NCBI GenBank assembly: GCA_042091695.1
Contig: JBELHA010000014.1
Coordinates: 1 to 53,327, forward strand
Direction: 5' to 3'
DNA: 53,327 nt
Origin: Flavicella sp042091695
Lineage (GTDB): Bacteria; Bacteroidota; Bacteroidia; Flavobacteriales; Flavobacteriaceae
Shown: one piece after another, positions 16,596 to 25,167 of the stretch
Layout: every line of letters starts with the position of its first letter
How positions within the stretch are numbered: the first letter of the stretch is position 1
Made by a program: the position numbers and the translations under genes
The notes under the pieces: generated by a model
The model's database searches: none
The model's input: the letters and a program-made list of their open reading frames with translations, nothing else
What the model was told of the DNA's origin: nothing

Positions 16596-16603
16596 TATAT
16601 TTG
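16596..16603 (+). promoter_or_regulatory. Putative -7 element beside the dyad
   Basis: TATATTTG matches TAnnTTTG exactly and lies 10 bp downstream of the inverted repeat. It would give a transcript with a leader of about 130 nt for aspartate kinase. No -33 TTG at 17-23 bp was found. Confidence 0.35.
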
Positions 16604-16678
16604 TTTAATTTAAAACAATTTGTAATAAAGTGTAAATATATTACAATTTTTTGCACTAATTAAACTAATAGAAGATTT

Positions 16679-16708
16679 TTGCTTTCCAAATAATTACAAA
16701 TACTTTTA
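16679..16708 (+). promoter_or_regulatory. Putative promoter of aspartate kinase
   Basis: A -33 TTG (16679-16681) is followed by 19 bp and TACTTTTA (16701-16708), which matches TAnnTTTG in all but the last base. The predicted start near 16713 is about 27 bp upstream of the ATG. Confidence 0.5.
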
Positions 16709-16739
16709 TAGGGTATATAGAGTATCTTAAACGCGACAA

Positions 16740-18071
16740 ATGAAAATTTTAAAATTCGGTGGGACTTCAGTAGGTACTGCTAAGAGTATCAAGGAGGTAG
16801 CAGCTATAGTGAGCAACATACAAGGTCCTAAAATCGTTGTTTTATCAGCGATGTCACAAACGACAAATGTCTTACATCAAATTACAGACAATATAGCAGC
16901 TTCTAATTTTGAAGCAGCACATACATTGATAACAATGTTGACGGAGCGTTACAATGGTGTTGTAGATACTTTGTATACATCTGAAAACTCTAAAATTGAA
17001 GCTGGTTCTTTTGTGGCAGAACGTTTTGACTTTATAGCTTCATATGTTCATGAAGGGTCTCTAGCGTCTATGGATGCTACAGAAAAATTTATTGTAGCTC
17101 AAGGAGAAATCCTTTCTACGAATTTATTTGCACGTTATTTGCAAGAGCAAGAGGTCTCGGCTAGCTTGTTGTCCGCATTTGATTTTATGCGAATCGACAG
17201 TGGTGGTGAACCAGATCACGAGTATATTTCAAAAGAATTGAAAGGAATCGTTGCTGCCAATCCTACTACGGATTTATTTATTACCCAAGGCTATATTTGC
17301 TTGAGTCACGACGGAGAAATTGACAACTTAAAAAGAGGAGGTAGTGACTATTCTGCTTCTTTAATAGGTGCAGCCATCCAGGCAGAAGAGATTCAAATAT
17401 GGACAGACATAGACGGAATGCACAACAATGACCCACGTTTTGTGGACAATACTTTTTCTCTTAAAGAAATATCTTTTGATGAAGCGGCAGAGTTGGCCTA
17501 TTTTGGCGCCAAAATTCTACATCCTCAAAGTGTGATTCCTGCCAAAGAAAAAAACATACCTGTATTGTTAAAAGATACATTCAACCCTGGATCTGCTGGA
17601 ACGATTATTAGAAATTGTGTAGTTCCCAACAAAGTAAGAGCGATTGCAGCCAAAGACGGAATTACCGTGATAAAAATCAAATCGTATCGCATGTTGATGG
17701 CATATGGTTTTTTAAAGAATATTTTTCAAGTTTTTGAAAAATACAAGACCTCTATTGATATGGTGACTACCTCTGAGGTAGCCGTCTCAATTACGATAGA
17801 TGATGCAACTAATTTGGACTTAATTGTAGAAGAATTGGATAAGATAGGAAGTGTTGAAATTGACAGTAATACGACTATTATATGTTTGGCAGGTGGTTTT
17901 TCTGACAATAAAAGTGGTGTCAATGACACCATATTTAACAGTCTTCCCAATATTCCAATACGAATGATTTCTTATGGTGGAAGCAATTATAATGTTTCAA
18001 TAGTTGTTGATACATCATATAAAATAGAAGCTTTGAGAGCCTTGAATGTAGGTCTTTTTGATGCAGTTTAG
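16740..18071 (+). CDS. Aspartate kinase, monofunctional
   Basis: Aspartate kinase phosphorylates L-aspartate, the first step towards lysine, threonine, methionine and diaminopimelate for peptidoglycan. The 443-aa protein begins MKILKFGGTSVGTAKS (kinase motif KFGGTS). It has the substrate and nucleotide motifs RGGSDYSASL and QIWTDIDGMHNNDPR, and ends with ACT regulatory domains (about 295-443, including DMVTTSEVAVSITID). No homoserine dehydrogenase domain is attached, so it is monofunctional. It is transcribed divergently from a putative HTH-ACT regulator. Two candidate promoters precede it. Feedback inhibition by an amino acid is likely from the ACT domains, but which one cannot be said. Confidence 0.95.
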   Translation: MKILKFGGTSVGTAKSIKEVAAIVSNIQGPKIVVLSAMSQTTNVLHQITDNIAASNFEAAHTLITMLTERYNGVVDTLYTSENSKIEAGSFVAERFDFIASYVHEGSLASMDATEKFIVAQGEILSTNLFARYLQEQEVSASLLSAFDFMRIDSGGEPDHEYISKELKGIVAANPTTDLFITQGYICLSHDGEIDNLKRGGSDYSASLIGAAIQAEEIQIWTDIDGMHNNDPRFVDNTFSLKEISFDEAAELAYFGAKILHPQSVIPAKEKNIPVLLKDTFNPGSAGTIIRNCVVPNKVRAIAAKDGITVIKIKSYRMLMAYGFLKNIFQVFEKYKTSIDMVTTSEVAVSITIDDATNLDLIVEELDKIGSVEIDSNTTIICLAGGFSDNKSGVNDTIFNSLPNIPIRMISYGGSNYNVSIVVDTSYKIEALRALNVGLFDAV

Positions 18072-18109
18072 TCTTAATTGTCCTTCTTATTTATATTGAA
18101 ACTATATTG

Positions 18110-18131
18110 AGGTTTTTTATATAAAACCTTT
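18110..18131 (+). terminator. Weak terminator after aspartate kinase
   Basis: AGGTTTT (18110-18116) and AAAACCT (18123-18129) form a 7-bp stem with a 6-nt loop, followed by a short T-rich tail. It is 38 bp past the stop codon. Confidence 0.4.
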
Positions 18132-18173
18132 ATTGAACAGACATAACATTTATTTATTTACAAAAGTTTTGTT

Positions 18174-18181
18174 TATTTTTG
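18174..18181 (+). promoter_or_regulatory. Putative -7 element of the ferredoxin gene
   Basis: TATTTTTG matches TAnnTTTG exactly, 36 bp upstream of the ferredoxin ATG. No -33 TTG at 17-23 bp was found. Confidence 0.45.
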
Positions 18182-18217
18182 TTGTGTTAAACTATTAGAA
18201 TTGAAATACACACTACA

Positions 18218-18568
18218 ATGGCGATAATTATTACAGACGAATGTATCAATTGCGGGGCTTGTGAGCCTGAATGTCCTAACAATGCAATTTATGAAGGAGC
18301 CGAAGATTGGCGTTATTCTGACGGTACCGAATTATCAGGAAATGTTGTTATGCCAAATGGTAGTAAGGCGAATGCTGATGAAGAGCAAGAAGCTATTGAC
18401 GATGAGGTTTACTTTATAGTTCCAGATAAATGTACAGAATGTAAAGGTTTTCATGACGAGCCACAATGTGCTGCTGTTTGTCCAGTTGACTGTTGTGTAC
18501 CTAACGAAGATATCGTTGAAACGGACGAAGAGCTTTTGTCTAAAAAGGCATTTTTACACGCTGAGTAA
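18218..18568 (+). CDS. 4Fe-4S dicluster ferredoxin
   Basis: This 116-aa soluble electron carrier binds two [4Fe-4S] clusters. The first motif is CINCGACEPECPNNAI (about residues 8-23) and the second is CTECKGFHDEPQCAAVCPVD, where the spacing between the second and third Cys is enlarged as in the Allochromatium-type ferredoxins. A segment of about 45 residues rich in Asp and Glu separates the motifs. The protein is acidic, as expected for ferredoxin. The gene is monocistronic, with its own -7 element and a strong terminator. Its redox partner is not in the window. Confidence 0.92.
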   Translation: MAIIITDECINCGACEPECPNNAIYEGAEDWRYSDGTELSGNVVMPNGSKANADEEQEAIDDEVYFIVPDKCTECKGFHDEPQCAAVCPVDCCVPNEDIVETDEELLSKKAFLHAE

Positions 18569-18589
18569 TCTACATATTAAAAATATAAC

Positions 18590-18621
18590 AACTCCTCAAT
18601 TTTTAGTTGAGGAGTTTTTTT
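18590..18621 (+). terminator. Strong terminator after ferredoxin
   Basis: AACTCCTCAA (18590-18599) and TTGAGGAGTT (18607-18616) form a perfect 10-bp stem with a 7-nt loop, followed by a run of T to 18621. It lies 21 bp beyond the stop codon. Confidence 0.9.
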
Positions 18622-18717
18622 ATGTTTTTTTTTAGTCACTATATTTTTCAATCCTTTGCATTGATAAAATATATTTTTTAACTCGCATTTACAGGAGGAG
18701 TATTTTCAAATAAACAC

Positions 18718-18725
18718 TATATTTG
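18718..18725 (+). promoter_or_regulatory. Putative -7 element of ychF
   Basis: TATATTTG matches TAnnTTTG exactly, 26 bp upstream of the ychF ATG. The -33 region contains TTTTC rather than TTG. Confidence 0.5.
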
Positions 18726-18751
18726 CAGACAAATTTTCAAATTAATATTTC

Positions 18752-19843
18752 ATGAAAGCAGGAATTGTAGGATTACCAAATGTTGGGAAATCAACTTTAT
18801 TCAATTGTTTATCGAACGCAAAAGCACAGAGTGCAAACTTTCCATTTTGTACGATTGAGCCTAATATTGGTGTTGTAAATGTACCAGATGACAGGGTAGC
18901 AATCTTAGAAGGTATGGTAAACCCGGAACGTGTCGTTCCTGCAACTGTTGAGATTGTTGATATTGCGGGTCTTGTAAAAGGGGCGAGTAAAGGTGAAGGT
19001 TTAGGAAATCAATTCTTGGGGAATATTCGTGAAACAGACGCTATAATTCACGTTTTGCGTTGTTTTGACAATGATAATATCGTGCATGTAGATGCCTCTG
19101 TAGATCCTGTCCGTGACAAGGAAACAATCGATATTGAATTGCAGTTGAAAGATTTGGAATCTGTTGAAAAACGTATTGAGCGTGTCAAGAGAAATGCCAA
19201 AACAGGAAATAAAGAAGCGCAGGCTGAATTTGATGTTTTGCAAAGAATAAATGAAGCATTATTAGCTTCTAAGTCTGTAAGAACTTTAGAGTTTACAGAG
19301 AAAGAAATGGAATTTGTAACTCCTTTACAGTTCATTACGATCAAACCAGTAATGTATGTTTGTAATGTAGATGACGCGTCTGCTGTTTCTGGAAATGCTT
19401 ATGTTGACCGTGTAAAAGAAGCGATCAAAGATGAAAATGCTGAAATCGTTGTTTTGGCAGTGGGAACAGAAGCGGATATTACTGAATTAGAAGACTATGA
19501 AGAGCGCCAAGTATTTTTAGAAGACATTGGATTGTCAGAGCCTGGTTCAGCGAAATTAATCAGATCTGCGTATAAATTATTGAATTTACAAACCTATTTT
19601 ACTGTAGGGGTAAAAGAAGTAAGAGCGTGGACAATCAATATTGGAGACACAGCTCCTCAAGCTGCCGGTGTGATTCATACTGACTTTGAAAAAGGGTTTA
19701 TTAGAGCGGAAGTTATTAAATATGCAGACTATATCGAACACGGTTCTGAGGTGAAAATTAAAGAAGCTGGTAAATTAGGTGTAGAAGGAAAAGAATATAT
19801 CGTTGAAGATGGAGATATTATGAATTTCCGTTTCAATGTATAA
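18752..19843 (+). CDS. ychF: Redox-regulated ATPase/GTPase YchF
   Basis: YchF is a universally conserved Obg-family P-loop NTPase that prefers ATP and associates with ribosomes. The 363-aa protein has the P-loop GLPNVGKST (about 6-14) and switch motif DIAGLVKGASKGEGLGNQFL. A helical coiled-coil insert rich in Lys and Glu follows (about 125-190), then a C-terminal TGS domain (about 280-363; ARAWT-like segment EVRAWTINIGDTAPQAAG, then HTDFEKGFIRAEV). The expected specificity segment in place of NKxD is present only loosely (KPVMYVCNVD), as in other YchF proteins. It has its own promoter and terminator and no operon partner. Confidence 0.96.
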   Translation: MKAGIVGLPNVGKSTLFNCLSNAKAQSANFPFCTIEPNIGVVNVPDDRVAILEGMVNPERVVPATVEIVDIAGLVKGASKGEGLGNQFLGNIRETDAIIHVLRCFDNDNIVHVDASVDPVRDKETIDIELQLKDLESVEKRIERVKRNAKTGNKEAQAEFDVLQRINEALLASKSVRTLEFTEKEMEFVTPLQFITIKPVMYVCNVDDASAVSGNAYVDRVKEAIKDENAEIVVLAVGTEADITELEDYEERQVFLEDIGLSEPGSAKLIRSAYKLLNLQTYFTVGVKEVRAWTINIGDTAPQAAGVIHTDFEKGFIRAEVIKYADYIEHGSEVKIKEAGKLGVEGKEYIVEDGDIMNFRFNV

Positions 19844-19864
19844 TTGGTATTAATCCTATTTATT

Positions 19865-19905
19865 AAAGACCGTTAGCAATCCTTGAATGTTAACGGTCTT
19901 TTTTA
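19865..19905 (+). terminator. Strong terminator after ychF
   Basis: AAAGACCGTTA (19865-19875) and TAACGGTCTTT (19891-19901) form a perfect 11-bp stem followed by TTT. It lies between the convergent ychF and DUF423 genes and may also serve the latter, though the minus-side T tract is weaker. Confidence 0.9.
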
Positions 19906-19906
19906 T

Positions 19907-20284
19907 TTACAGGCTAAAGCTGTAGGCGAGTAGTGCCCAGCCGATGACCAACAACAATCCCCCAATAGGGGTAATCGGTCCTAGTGCTTTAATAGTTTTA
20001 CCTTTTGAAGCAGATAGTACGAGTCCATAAATGCTAAATGAAAACAAAATAGTTCCTACACAGATACAGTAATGTATGCTTGTATACATTGGATGTGTTG
20101 CATCCAACCCCAGTCCTAGCACGACCAATAACAAGGCGTGGTACATCTGATATTTTACACCTGTTTCAAAATTTTTAAGTTGTGCTTCATCAAGTGTTTT
20201 TTTCAATGCGTGTGCGCCAAAGGCACCAAAAATGATTGCAAGTGCGCCAAAGCTAGCACCTGTAATGAGTGAGATTTCGTTCAT
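19907..20284 (-). CDS. DUF423 family membrane protein
   Basis: The 125-aa protein has four hydrophobic segments and the DUF423 (YgdD-like) N-terminal pattern GAFGAHALKKTLDEAQLKNF followed by TGVKYQMYHALLL. It is an inner-membrane protein of unknown function. It starts 15 bp after the selO stop codon on the same strand, so the two are likely co-transcribed, with no known functional link. Length and the conserved GAFGAH and YHAL motifs support the family assignment. Confidence 0.88.
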   Translation of the reverse strand: MNEISLITGASFGALAIIFGAFGAHALKKTLDEAQLKNFETGVKYQMYHALLLVVLGLGLDATHPMYTSIHYCICVGTILFSFSIYGLVLSASKGKTIKALGPITPIGGLLLVIGWALLAYSFSL

Positions 20285-20299
20285 AGTGTTATTTTTATA

Positions 20300-21865
20300 T
20301 TAAGAACTGCAGGACAACATAGAGCATCCTACTTTATTTCTTGCCCAATCGGGTCTTTTTGCAAACCATTTTTCCGAATTTATTTGTTCGTCATACGGTT
20401 TTTTTAAGAGCTGGTATAGTTCGTCTATGACACTATAATCTCCTTTGTCAGCAGCTTCTATGGCTATTTGCGCCATATAATTTCGAAGTACGTATTTTGG
20501 GTTTATGAGGTTCATGGCTTTTTTTCTTTCTCCATCACTTCTTTTTTCTAAGGCGAGTCTAAGGACGTATTTTTGCAACCATTTTTTCCAACTTTCCTCA
20601 ATTTTCTCCTTTACTTCTGAAGGATTGTAAAAAGCATCTTGTACTTTAGTGAGCGCTTCTTTTACAGTATCTGTTTTTTTAACAGTACTTAGGTTTCTAA
20701 AAAACAAGGTCATGTCTGTCTCTGTCAAGTGCAATACATCTTCAAGGTTGGCAATCAGTTCTTTGTCCTTGTTGTTTAAAATTTGAATTCCTAATTTGTC
20801 ACAAAACATTTGATGGTATTGTAGGTCAAATTGTGTCTTATAATTTTCGAGAATGTCTTCAAAAGGCTTGGCTTCGTCTACCAATGGGTAAAGTGCATTG
20901 GCGAGTTTTAGCAAGTTCCACAAGCCAATATTTGGTTGGTTTGCGTATCGATATCTTCTGTGTTGACTATCTGTTGTGTTGGGTGTCCAGTTATGGTCGT
21001 AGCCTTCTAACCAACCATAAGGACCGTAATCAATAGTTAATCCCAAAATAGAAAGGTTGTCGGTATTCATGACTCCATGGACAAAACCAACGCGTTGCCA
21101 TCCTATAATTGTTTCCAAGGTCTTAGAGGCTACTTCCTTAAATAACGAAATATAGGTTGCTTTTGAAGGTGTTCCTAATGTTTTGAAATGGTGTTGTATG
21201 GTATAGTCAACAAGTGTTTTTAAGGTTGTCTCGTCTCCTCTTGAAGCGGGAAGTTCGTAATTTCCAAAACGCAAAAATGAGGGAGCGACTCTACAGACCA
21301 CTGCTCCTTTTTCAAAAGCTTGATTGCCATTGTACAATACATCTCTCAGAACATCATCTCCAGTCAAAGCCAATGATAGCGCTCTAGTTGTGGGGATTCC
21401 TAAATGGTACATGGCCTCACTACACAAGTATTCTCTGATTGATGAGCGCAGTACAGCGAGTCCATCTGCAGTTCTCGAATAGGGGGTTTCACCTGCACCC
21501 TTGAGTTGAAGTGCCCAATGTTTGCCTTTGCTTTCAACTTCAGTTAAGTTGATGGCCCTTCCGTCTCCCAATTGTCCCGCCCAATTGCCAAATTGATGTC
21601 CACCATAGCACATGGCATAAGGTGCGGTATTTGGAATTTGTTTGTTTCCTGTGATGTATTGTAGGAAAGTGTCGGACGCAATGTCGCTGTTAGAAAGATT
21701 TAGTTCTGTTGCCATCTCAATTGATGTATGAAGCAAAACGGGTGCTTTTGTCTTTTTTGGCTGTACAAAAGAATAGCAACTAGCAGTAACCTGTCTTCTT
21801 GTGTTTTCTGTGTTTGGATCTGCAGGAAGTTCGTTTGTGAAATTGTTTTTAAGATTGAATTTCAT
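20300..21865 (-). CDS. selO: Protein adenylyltransferase SelO (YdiU)
   Basis: SelO has a kinase fold but transfers AMP from ATP to Ser, Thr or Tyr of target proteins and is tied to oxidative stress. The 521-aa length is usual. Family motifs include YGGHQFGNWAGQLGDGRA, QLKGAGETPYSR, FVHGVMNTDNLSILG and DYGPYG. The C-terminus ends in CSMLSCSS: the third-last residue, Cys519, occupies the place where eukaryotic SelO has selenocysteine (Sec-Ser-Ser), so this is the cysteine form. A CAGGT-n5-ACCTG dyad lies 35 bp upstream of the ATG. A DUF423 gene follows. Confidence 0.94.
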   Translation of the reverse strand: MKFNLKNNFTNELPADPNTENTRRQVTASCYSFVQPKKTKAPVLLHTSIEMATELNLSNSDIASDTFLQYITGNKQIPNTAPYAMCYGGHQFGNWAGQLGDGRAINLTEVESKGKHWALQLKGAGETPYSRTADGLAVLRSSIREYLCSEAMYHLGIPTTRALSLALTGDDVLRDVLYNGNQAFEKGAVVCRVAPSFLRFGNYELPASRGDETTLKTLVDYTIQHHFKTLGTPSKATYISLFKEVASKTLETIIGWQRVGFVHGVMNTDNLSILGLTIDYGPYGWLEGYDHNWTPNTTDSQHRRYRYANQPNIGLWNLLKLANALYPLVDEAKPFEDILENYKTQFDLQYHQMFCDKLGIQILNNKDKELIANLEDVLHLTETDMTLFFRNLSTVKKTDTVKEALTKVQDAFYNPSEVKEKIEESWKKWLQKYVLRLALEKRSDGERKKAMNLINPKYVLRNYMAQIAIEAADKGDYSVIDELYQLLKKPYDEQINSEKWFAKRPDWARNKVGCSMLSCSS

Positions 21866-21899
21866 CCTTAATAGCTTTGTGAATTTAGTTTCTTAACGT

Positions 21900-21914
21900 C
21901 AGGTATTACACCTG
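21900..21914. promoter_or_regulatory. Short dyad upstream of selO
   Basis: CAGGT and ACCTG flank a 5-bp spacer, 35 bp upstream of the selO ATG. Such a short dyad can arise by chance, so regulatory meaning is only suggested by position. Confidence 0.25.
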
Positions 21915-22036
21915 TAAAAATACAACTAATTCCGTTATATAATTTAGCTGTATCTATCCCTTTTTTAGGAATAAAAGTTTTTGTTTTTTTTAATTGAGAC
22001 TGTGGATATTATGATAAGAAGCAGCATCTTTGTCTT

Positions 22037-22942
22037 ATGGATAAAACACCAAATAAATACCTCGGAATACTTTTAGCATTGATAGGTGTCGTATTGTTTT
22101 CTACCAAAGCAATCTTTGTGAAATTGGCTTATGCCTATGGTGTTGATACTATTTCATTACTTTTATTACGCATGCTTTTTTCAATGCCAGTGTATGTGCT
22201 AGTATTATTTTTTTTAAGGTCTAAACCAATGATTTCAATTGAGCGTAAAGACTATTATTGGTTGTTTTTCTTTTCTTTTGTGGGGTATTATATAGCGAGT
22301 TATTTTGATTTTATAGGTCTTCAATACATCAAAGCAGGACTGGAGCGTGTGGTACTATTTGTCTATCCAACACTTGTTTTATTGATAAGTAGGGTGTTTT
22401 TAAAAGTCAAAATAACAAAAGTGCAGTTATGGGCAATTTTACTTACTTATATGGGAGTTTTTATCGCTTTTTTCAATGAATTGTCCTATGAGGGTTCAAC
22501 AGTTTTTACGGGTGTAGTTTTTGTGTTTTTAAGCGCCCTCACGTATGCAATGTATTTGGTTGGGAGTGGGTGGTTACTACCTAAATTCGGCGTATTACGT
22601 TATACCTCTTACGCAATGTTAGTCGCTACTTTTTGTGTAGTGATTCACTATTTTAGTGTTGCAACGACCTCTTTGTTTGTATATAAAGCAGAGGTCTATT
22701 ATCTAGGAGCGGCTATGGCATTATTCTCGACCGTTATTCCTTCATTTTTTGTGTCGAAAGCAATTGATCTTATTGGAAGTGGAAACTTTTCAATTATTGG
22801 TAGTGTGGGGCCTATCACAACAATAATTCTCGCAAATTTGTTTTTAGAAGAGCAGTTTTCCGGCTATCAAATAATTGGAACTGCGATTGTGATTCTAGGT
22901 GTATTATTACTATCTAGATCGGAACTGAAAAGTAGTAGCTAA
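22037..22942 (+). CDS. EamA (DMT) family transporter
   Basis: The 301-aa protein has ten hydrophobic segments arranged as two EamA repeats (about 10-145 and 155-295). The first starts LALIGVVLFSTKAIFVKLAYAYG and the second contains FVFLSALTYAMYLVGSGWLL (quoted as separate stretches, LALIGVVLFSTKAIF and VFLSALTYAMYLVG). Drug/metabolite exporters of this type move amino acids or small metabolites, but substrate cannot be predicted. It is a single gene convergent with a small membrane-anchored protein gene. A near-consensus -7 element CATCTTTG ends 5 bp before the ATG, so any transcript from it would have almost no leader. Confidence 0.88.
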   Translation: MDKTPNKYLGILLALIGVVLFSTKAIFVKLAYAYGVDTISLLLLRMLFSMPVYVLVLFFLRSKPMISIERKDYYWLFFFSFVGYYIASYFDFIGLQYIKAGLERVVLFVYPTLVLLISRVFLKVKITKVQLWAILLTYMGVFIAFFNELSYEGSTVFTGVVFVFLSALTYAMYLVGSGWLLPKFGVLRYTSYAMLVATFCVVIHYFSVATTSLFVYKAEVYYLGAAMALFSTVIPSFFVSKAIDLIGSGNFSIIGSVGPITTIILANLFLEEQFSGYQIIGTAIVILGVLLLSRSELKSSS

Positions 22943-22949
22943 GCTGTAA

Positions 22950-23327
22950 TTATTTGACGATTATTTCTTTAAAAGTAGCAATAGAATCGCATCTTTCTAT
23001 ACGCATAGCAACTGATTTGTTTTTGAGGTTTCCATAGAGTTGATAGGTCTGACAAGGTTGTTTAACATCTGTCATACTCTCTGAAAAATCAACATCGCTT
23101 TCTTCAAGTAAATAGGCAATACGTAGAGAGTCAATACCGTGCTGTTGAAGTGTGTTTTGTGCTTGCGCGGAAAATATTCTATATGGTTTTACTCGGATGC
23201 TTTTTAATGTTCTAGCATCTGGTCCATAGGGGAATTTGATTTGTTTTTTCTTAGCAATAAGGAAAACCAATCCAATACCAAATAAGGAGCCTACAATAAA
23301 ATAAAACGAGCGTTTGGCTAAGTTCAT
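22950..23327 (-). CDS. Membrane-anchored small protein, possibly DUF4258-like
   Basis: The 125-aa protein has one N-terminal membrane segment (FYFIVGSLFGIGLVFLI, about 8-24) and a soluble domain of about 95 residues containing FPYGPDARTLKSIR, VDFSESMTDVKQPCQTY and a final RCDSIATFKEI. I recall similar Flavobacteriaceae proteins being labelled DUF4258, but I cannot confirm it from motifs. Two Cys residues in the soluble part could form a disulfide. It is convergent with the EamA gene (7 bp between stops) and 95 bp beyond ald's end. No function is proposed. Confidence 0.65.
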   Translation of the reverse strand: MNLAKRSFYFIVGSLFGIGLVFLIAKKKQIKFPYGPDARTLKSIRVKPYRIFSAQAQNTLQQHGIDSLRIAYLLEESDVDFSESMTDVKQPCQTYQLYGNLKNKSVAMRIERCDSIATFKEIIVK

Positions 23328-23422
23328 GTGTTTGTTTTTGAAGTCGTAAAATTACAATTATATGTACAAATGCACCTATAAAAGAATAAATAATTTTAAC
23401 TTCAAAACACAGCTACTTACTG

Positions 23423-24622
23423 TTAAACTATTAGTAGATTAATATCTTTGTAGGGTATCTGAAACCAATCACTTACAGCTTTATTGGTAAGTATTCCATG
23501 GTATAAATACATACCGCTTCTCATAATACGCTCCCTTTTCATAGCACATTCAAAACCTCCTTCTTCTGCAATATGCAGCAAAAATGGTGTAAAAATATTA
23601 CTGATAGATATCGTTGCAGTCCTTGCATAACGTGATGGAATATTTGGCACACAGTAGTGAATTACATCGTGCTTGATAAAGGTTGGGTTACTGTGTGTGG
23701 TGATTTCTGAGGTTTCTATACAGCCACCATGATCGATACTTACATCTACAATCACAGCTCCAGGTTTCATGATCTGTACCAATTCATCTGTTACTACAAT
23801 TGGAGATCTTGATTTTCCACGAATGGCTCCAATACAAACATCACAACGCATCAACGCTTTTTGTAGTGTTCGCGGTTGTAGGGTCGAGGTAAATATAGGA
23901 GATGAAATATTTTGTTGTAAACGTCTCAATTTAGAGATGGAATTGTCAAAAACTTTCACCGATGCACCAAGGCCTATTGCAGACTTTGCAGCAAACAAAC
24001 CAACAGTTCCAGCGCCAATGATGACAACTTCAGCAGGTGGAACACCACCAATATTACCAAATAAAAGTCCGTTCCCTTGGTTTTGATTGCTCATCGTTTC
24101 CGCTGCAATCAGAACAGATGCGGTACCTGCGATTTCACTTAGGGATTGCACAATAGGGTACGTACCCTCTCTATCTTTTATATAATCAAAAGCGATGGCT
24201 GAAATTTTCTTTTTTGTCAAAGCTTCAAAATATTCCTTAGACTGAGTTTTGATTTGCAAAGAAGAAACCAACAAGGTTTGTGGTTTCATATAGGCGATTT
24301 CAGTAAGGCTAGGAGGGGCGATTTTTAGAATCATAGAACAGCCAAAAACATCTTTTGAGCTGTACACTATTTTAGCTCCCGCATCTGAATAGTTTTTGTC
24401 GGTGAAATTTGCATATTCTCCTGCACCAGATTCTACAACAATTCTATGCCCGTTTTGAGTCATCGCACTCACTGCATCTGGAGTCAAGCAGATTCTCCTT
24501 TCTTCAAAAAAAGTTTCTTTAGGCATTCCGATAAAAAATTCATCCTTTTGTTTTTGAATTTCTAGTTTTTCTTCTTGGGGAATTAATTCTTCTTTGCTAA
24601 AGGGTGAAAAATGCGTGCTCAT
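23423..24622 (-). CDS. ald: Alanine dehydrogenase
   Basis: The predicted reaction is NAD-dependent interconversion of L-alanine and pyruvate plus ammonia. The 399-aa sequence has the AlaDH/PNT N-terminal motif GMPKETFFEERRICLTP (about 33-49). It also has the nucleotide-binding motif VVIIGAGTVGLFAAKSAIGLGASVKVFD (positions about 205-232, key residues GAGTVG) and DVSIDHGGCIETS. Length exceeds the roughly 370 aa of B. subtilis Ald because of an N-terminal extension. Transhydrogenase subunit PntA is the near relative but has a different N-terminus. It is the third gene of the porX-tsaE-ald order, 31 bp after tsaE. Confidence 0.88.
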   Translation of the reverse strand: MSTHFSPFSKEELIPQEEKLEIQKQKDEFFIGMPKETFFEERRICLTPDAVSAMTQNGHRIVVESGAGEYANFTDKNYSDAGAKIVYSSKDVFGCSMILKIAPPSLTEIAYMKPQTLLVSSLQIKTQSKEYFEALTKKKISAIAFDYIKDREGTYPIVQSLSEIAGTASVLIAAETMSNQNQGNGLLFGNIGGVPPAEVVIIGAGTVGLFAAKSAIGLGASVKVFDNSISKLRRLQQNISSPIFTSTLQPRTLQKALMRCDVCIGAIRGKSRSPIVVTDELVQIMKPGAVIVDVSIDHGGCIETSEITTHSNPTFIKHDVIHYCVPNIPSRYARTATISISNIFTPFLLHIAEEGGFECAMKRERIMRSGMYLYHGILTNKAVSDWFQIPYKDINLLIV

Positions 24623-24653
24623 TTTTTTATGGGTATAAGAATTAGCGTTGCTT

Positions 24654-25073
24654 TTATTTGGTATAGTTATCTAGGACTAAGTTTCTCGAATTGTCTTCGT
24701 TTTTTGTCAAATAGATACTAGTACTTTCTAAAGGTAGTAAATTTTTGATGGATGAAGGCCATTCAATCAGACACCAGGCATTGCTGTAGAAATACTCTTC
24801 GATCCCGATATCATAGGCTTCTTCTTCGTTGTTTATTCTGTAAAAGTCAAAGTGATAAATGAGTCCTCCATTGTTGGAGATGTATTCGTTTACTAGCGAA
24901 AAGGTGGGGGAGCTAGCTATATCTTTAACACCTAATTGCTTTACAATTTCTTTGATGAGCGTGGTTTTTCCTAAGCCCATTTCTCCATAAAAAAGTAGGG
25001 TTTTGTGTTCCGATTCAGCTATTATTTTTGCAGCAACTTCGGACAAGTTCTCCAAACTATATTGAATTGTCAT
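24654..25073 (-). CDS. tsaE: tRNA t6A biosynthesis ATPase TsaE
   Basis: TsaE is the ATPase of the TsaBDE complex that makes threonylcarbamoyladenosine at position 37 of ANN-decoding tRNAs. The 139-aa protein has Walker A GEMGLGKTT (about 30-38) and the family motifs SPTFSLVNEY, YHFDFYRI and CLIEWPSSI. Length and motifs are standard. It lies between porX (94 bp upstream) and ald (31 bp downstream) on the minus strand. MtaB, which methylthiolates the same t6A37, is encoded at 34965. TsaB, TsaC and TsaD are not in this window. Confidence 0.95.
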   Translation of the reverse strand: MTIQYSLENLSEVAAKIIAESEHKTLLFYGEMGLGKTTLIKEIVKQLGVKDIASSPTFSLVNEYISNNGGLIYHFDFYRINNEEEAYDIGIEEYFYSNAWCLIEWPSSIKNLLPLESTSIYLTKNEDNSRNLVLDNYTK

Positions 25074-25167
25074 AAAAAAAATATTTAAACAAAAATATAC
25101 AAATCATTTTATTTAGCTGATTTATTGTATGGATATTCTAGATTCATTTTTCCACAAAAAAACCAAA

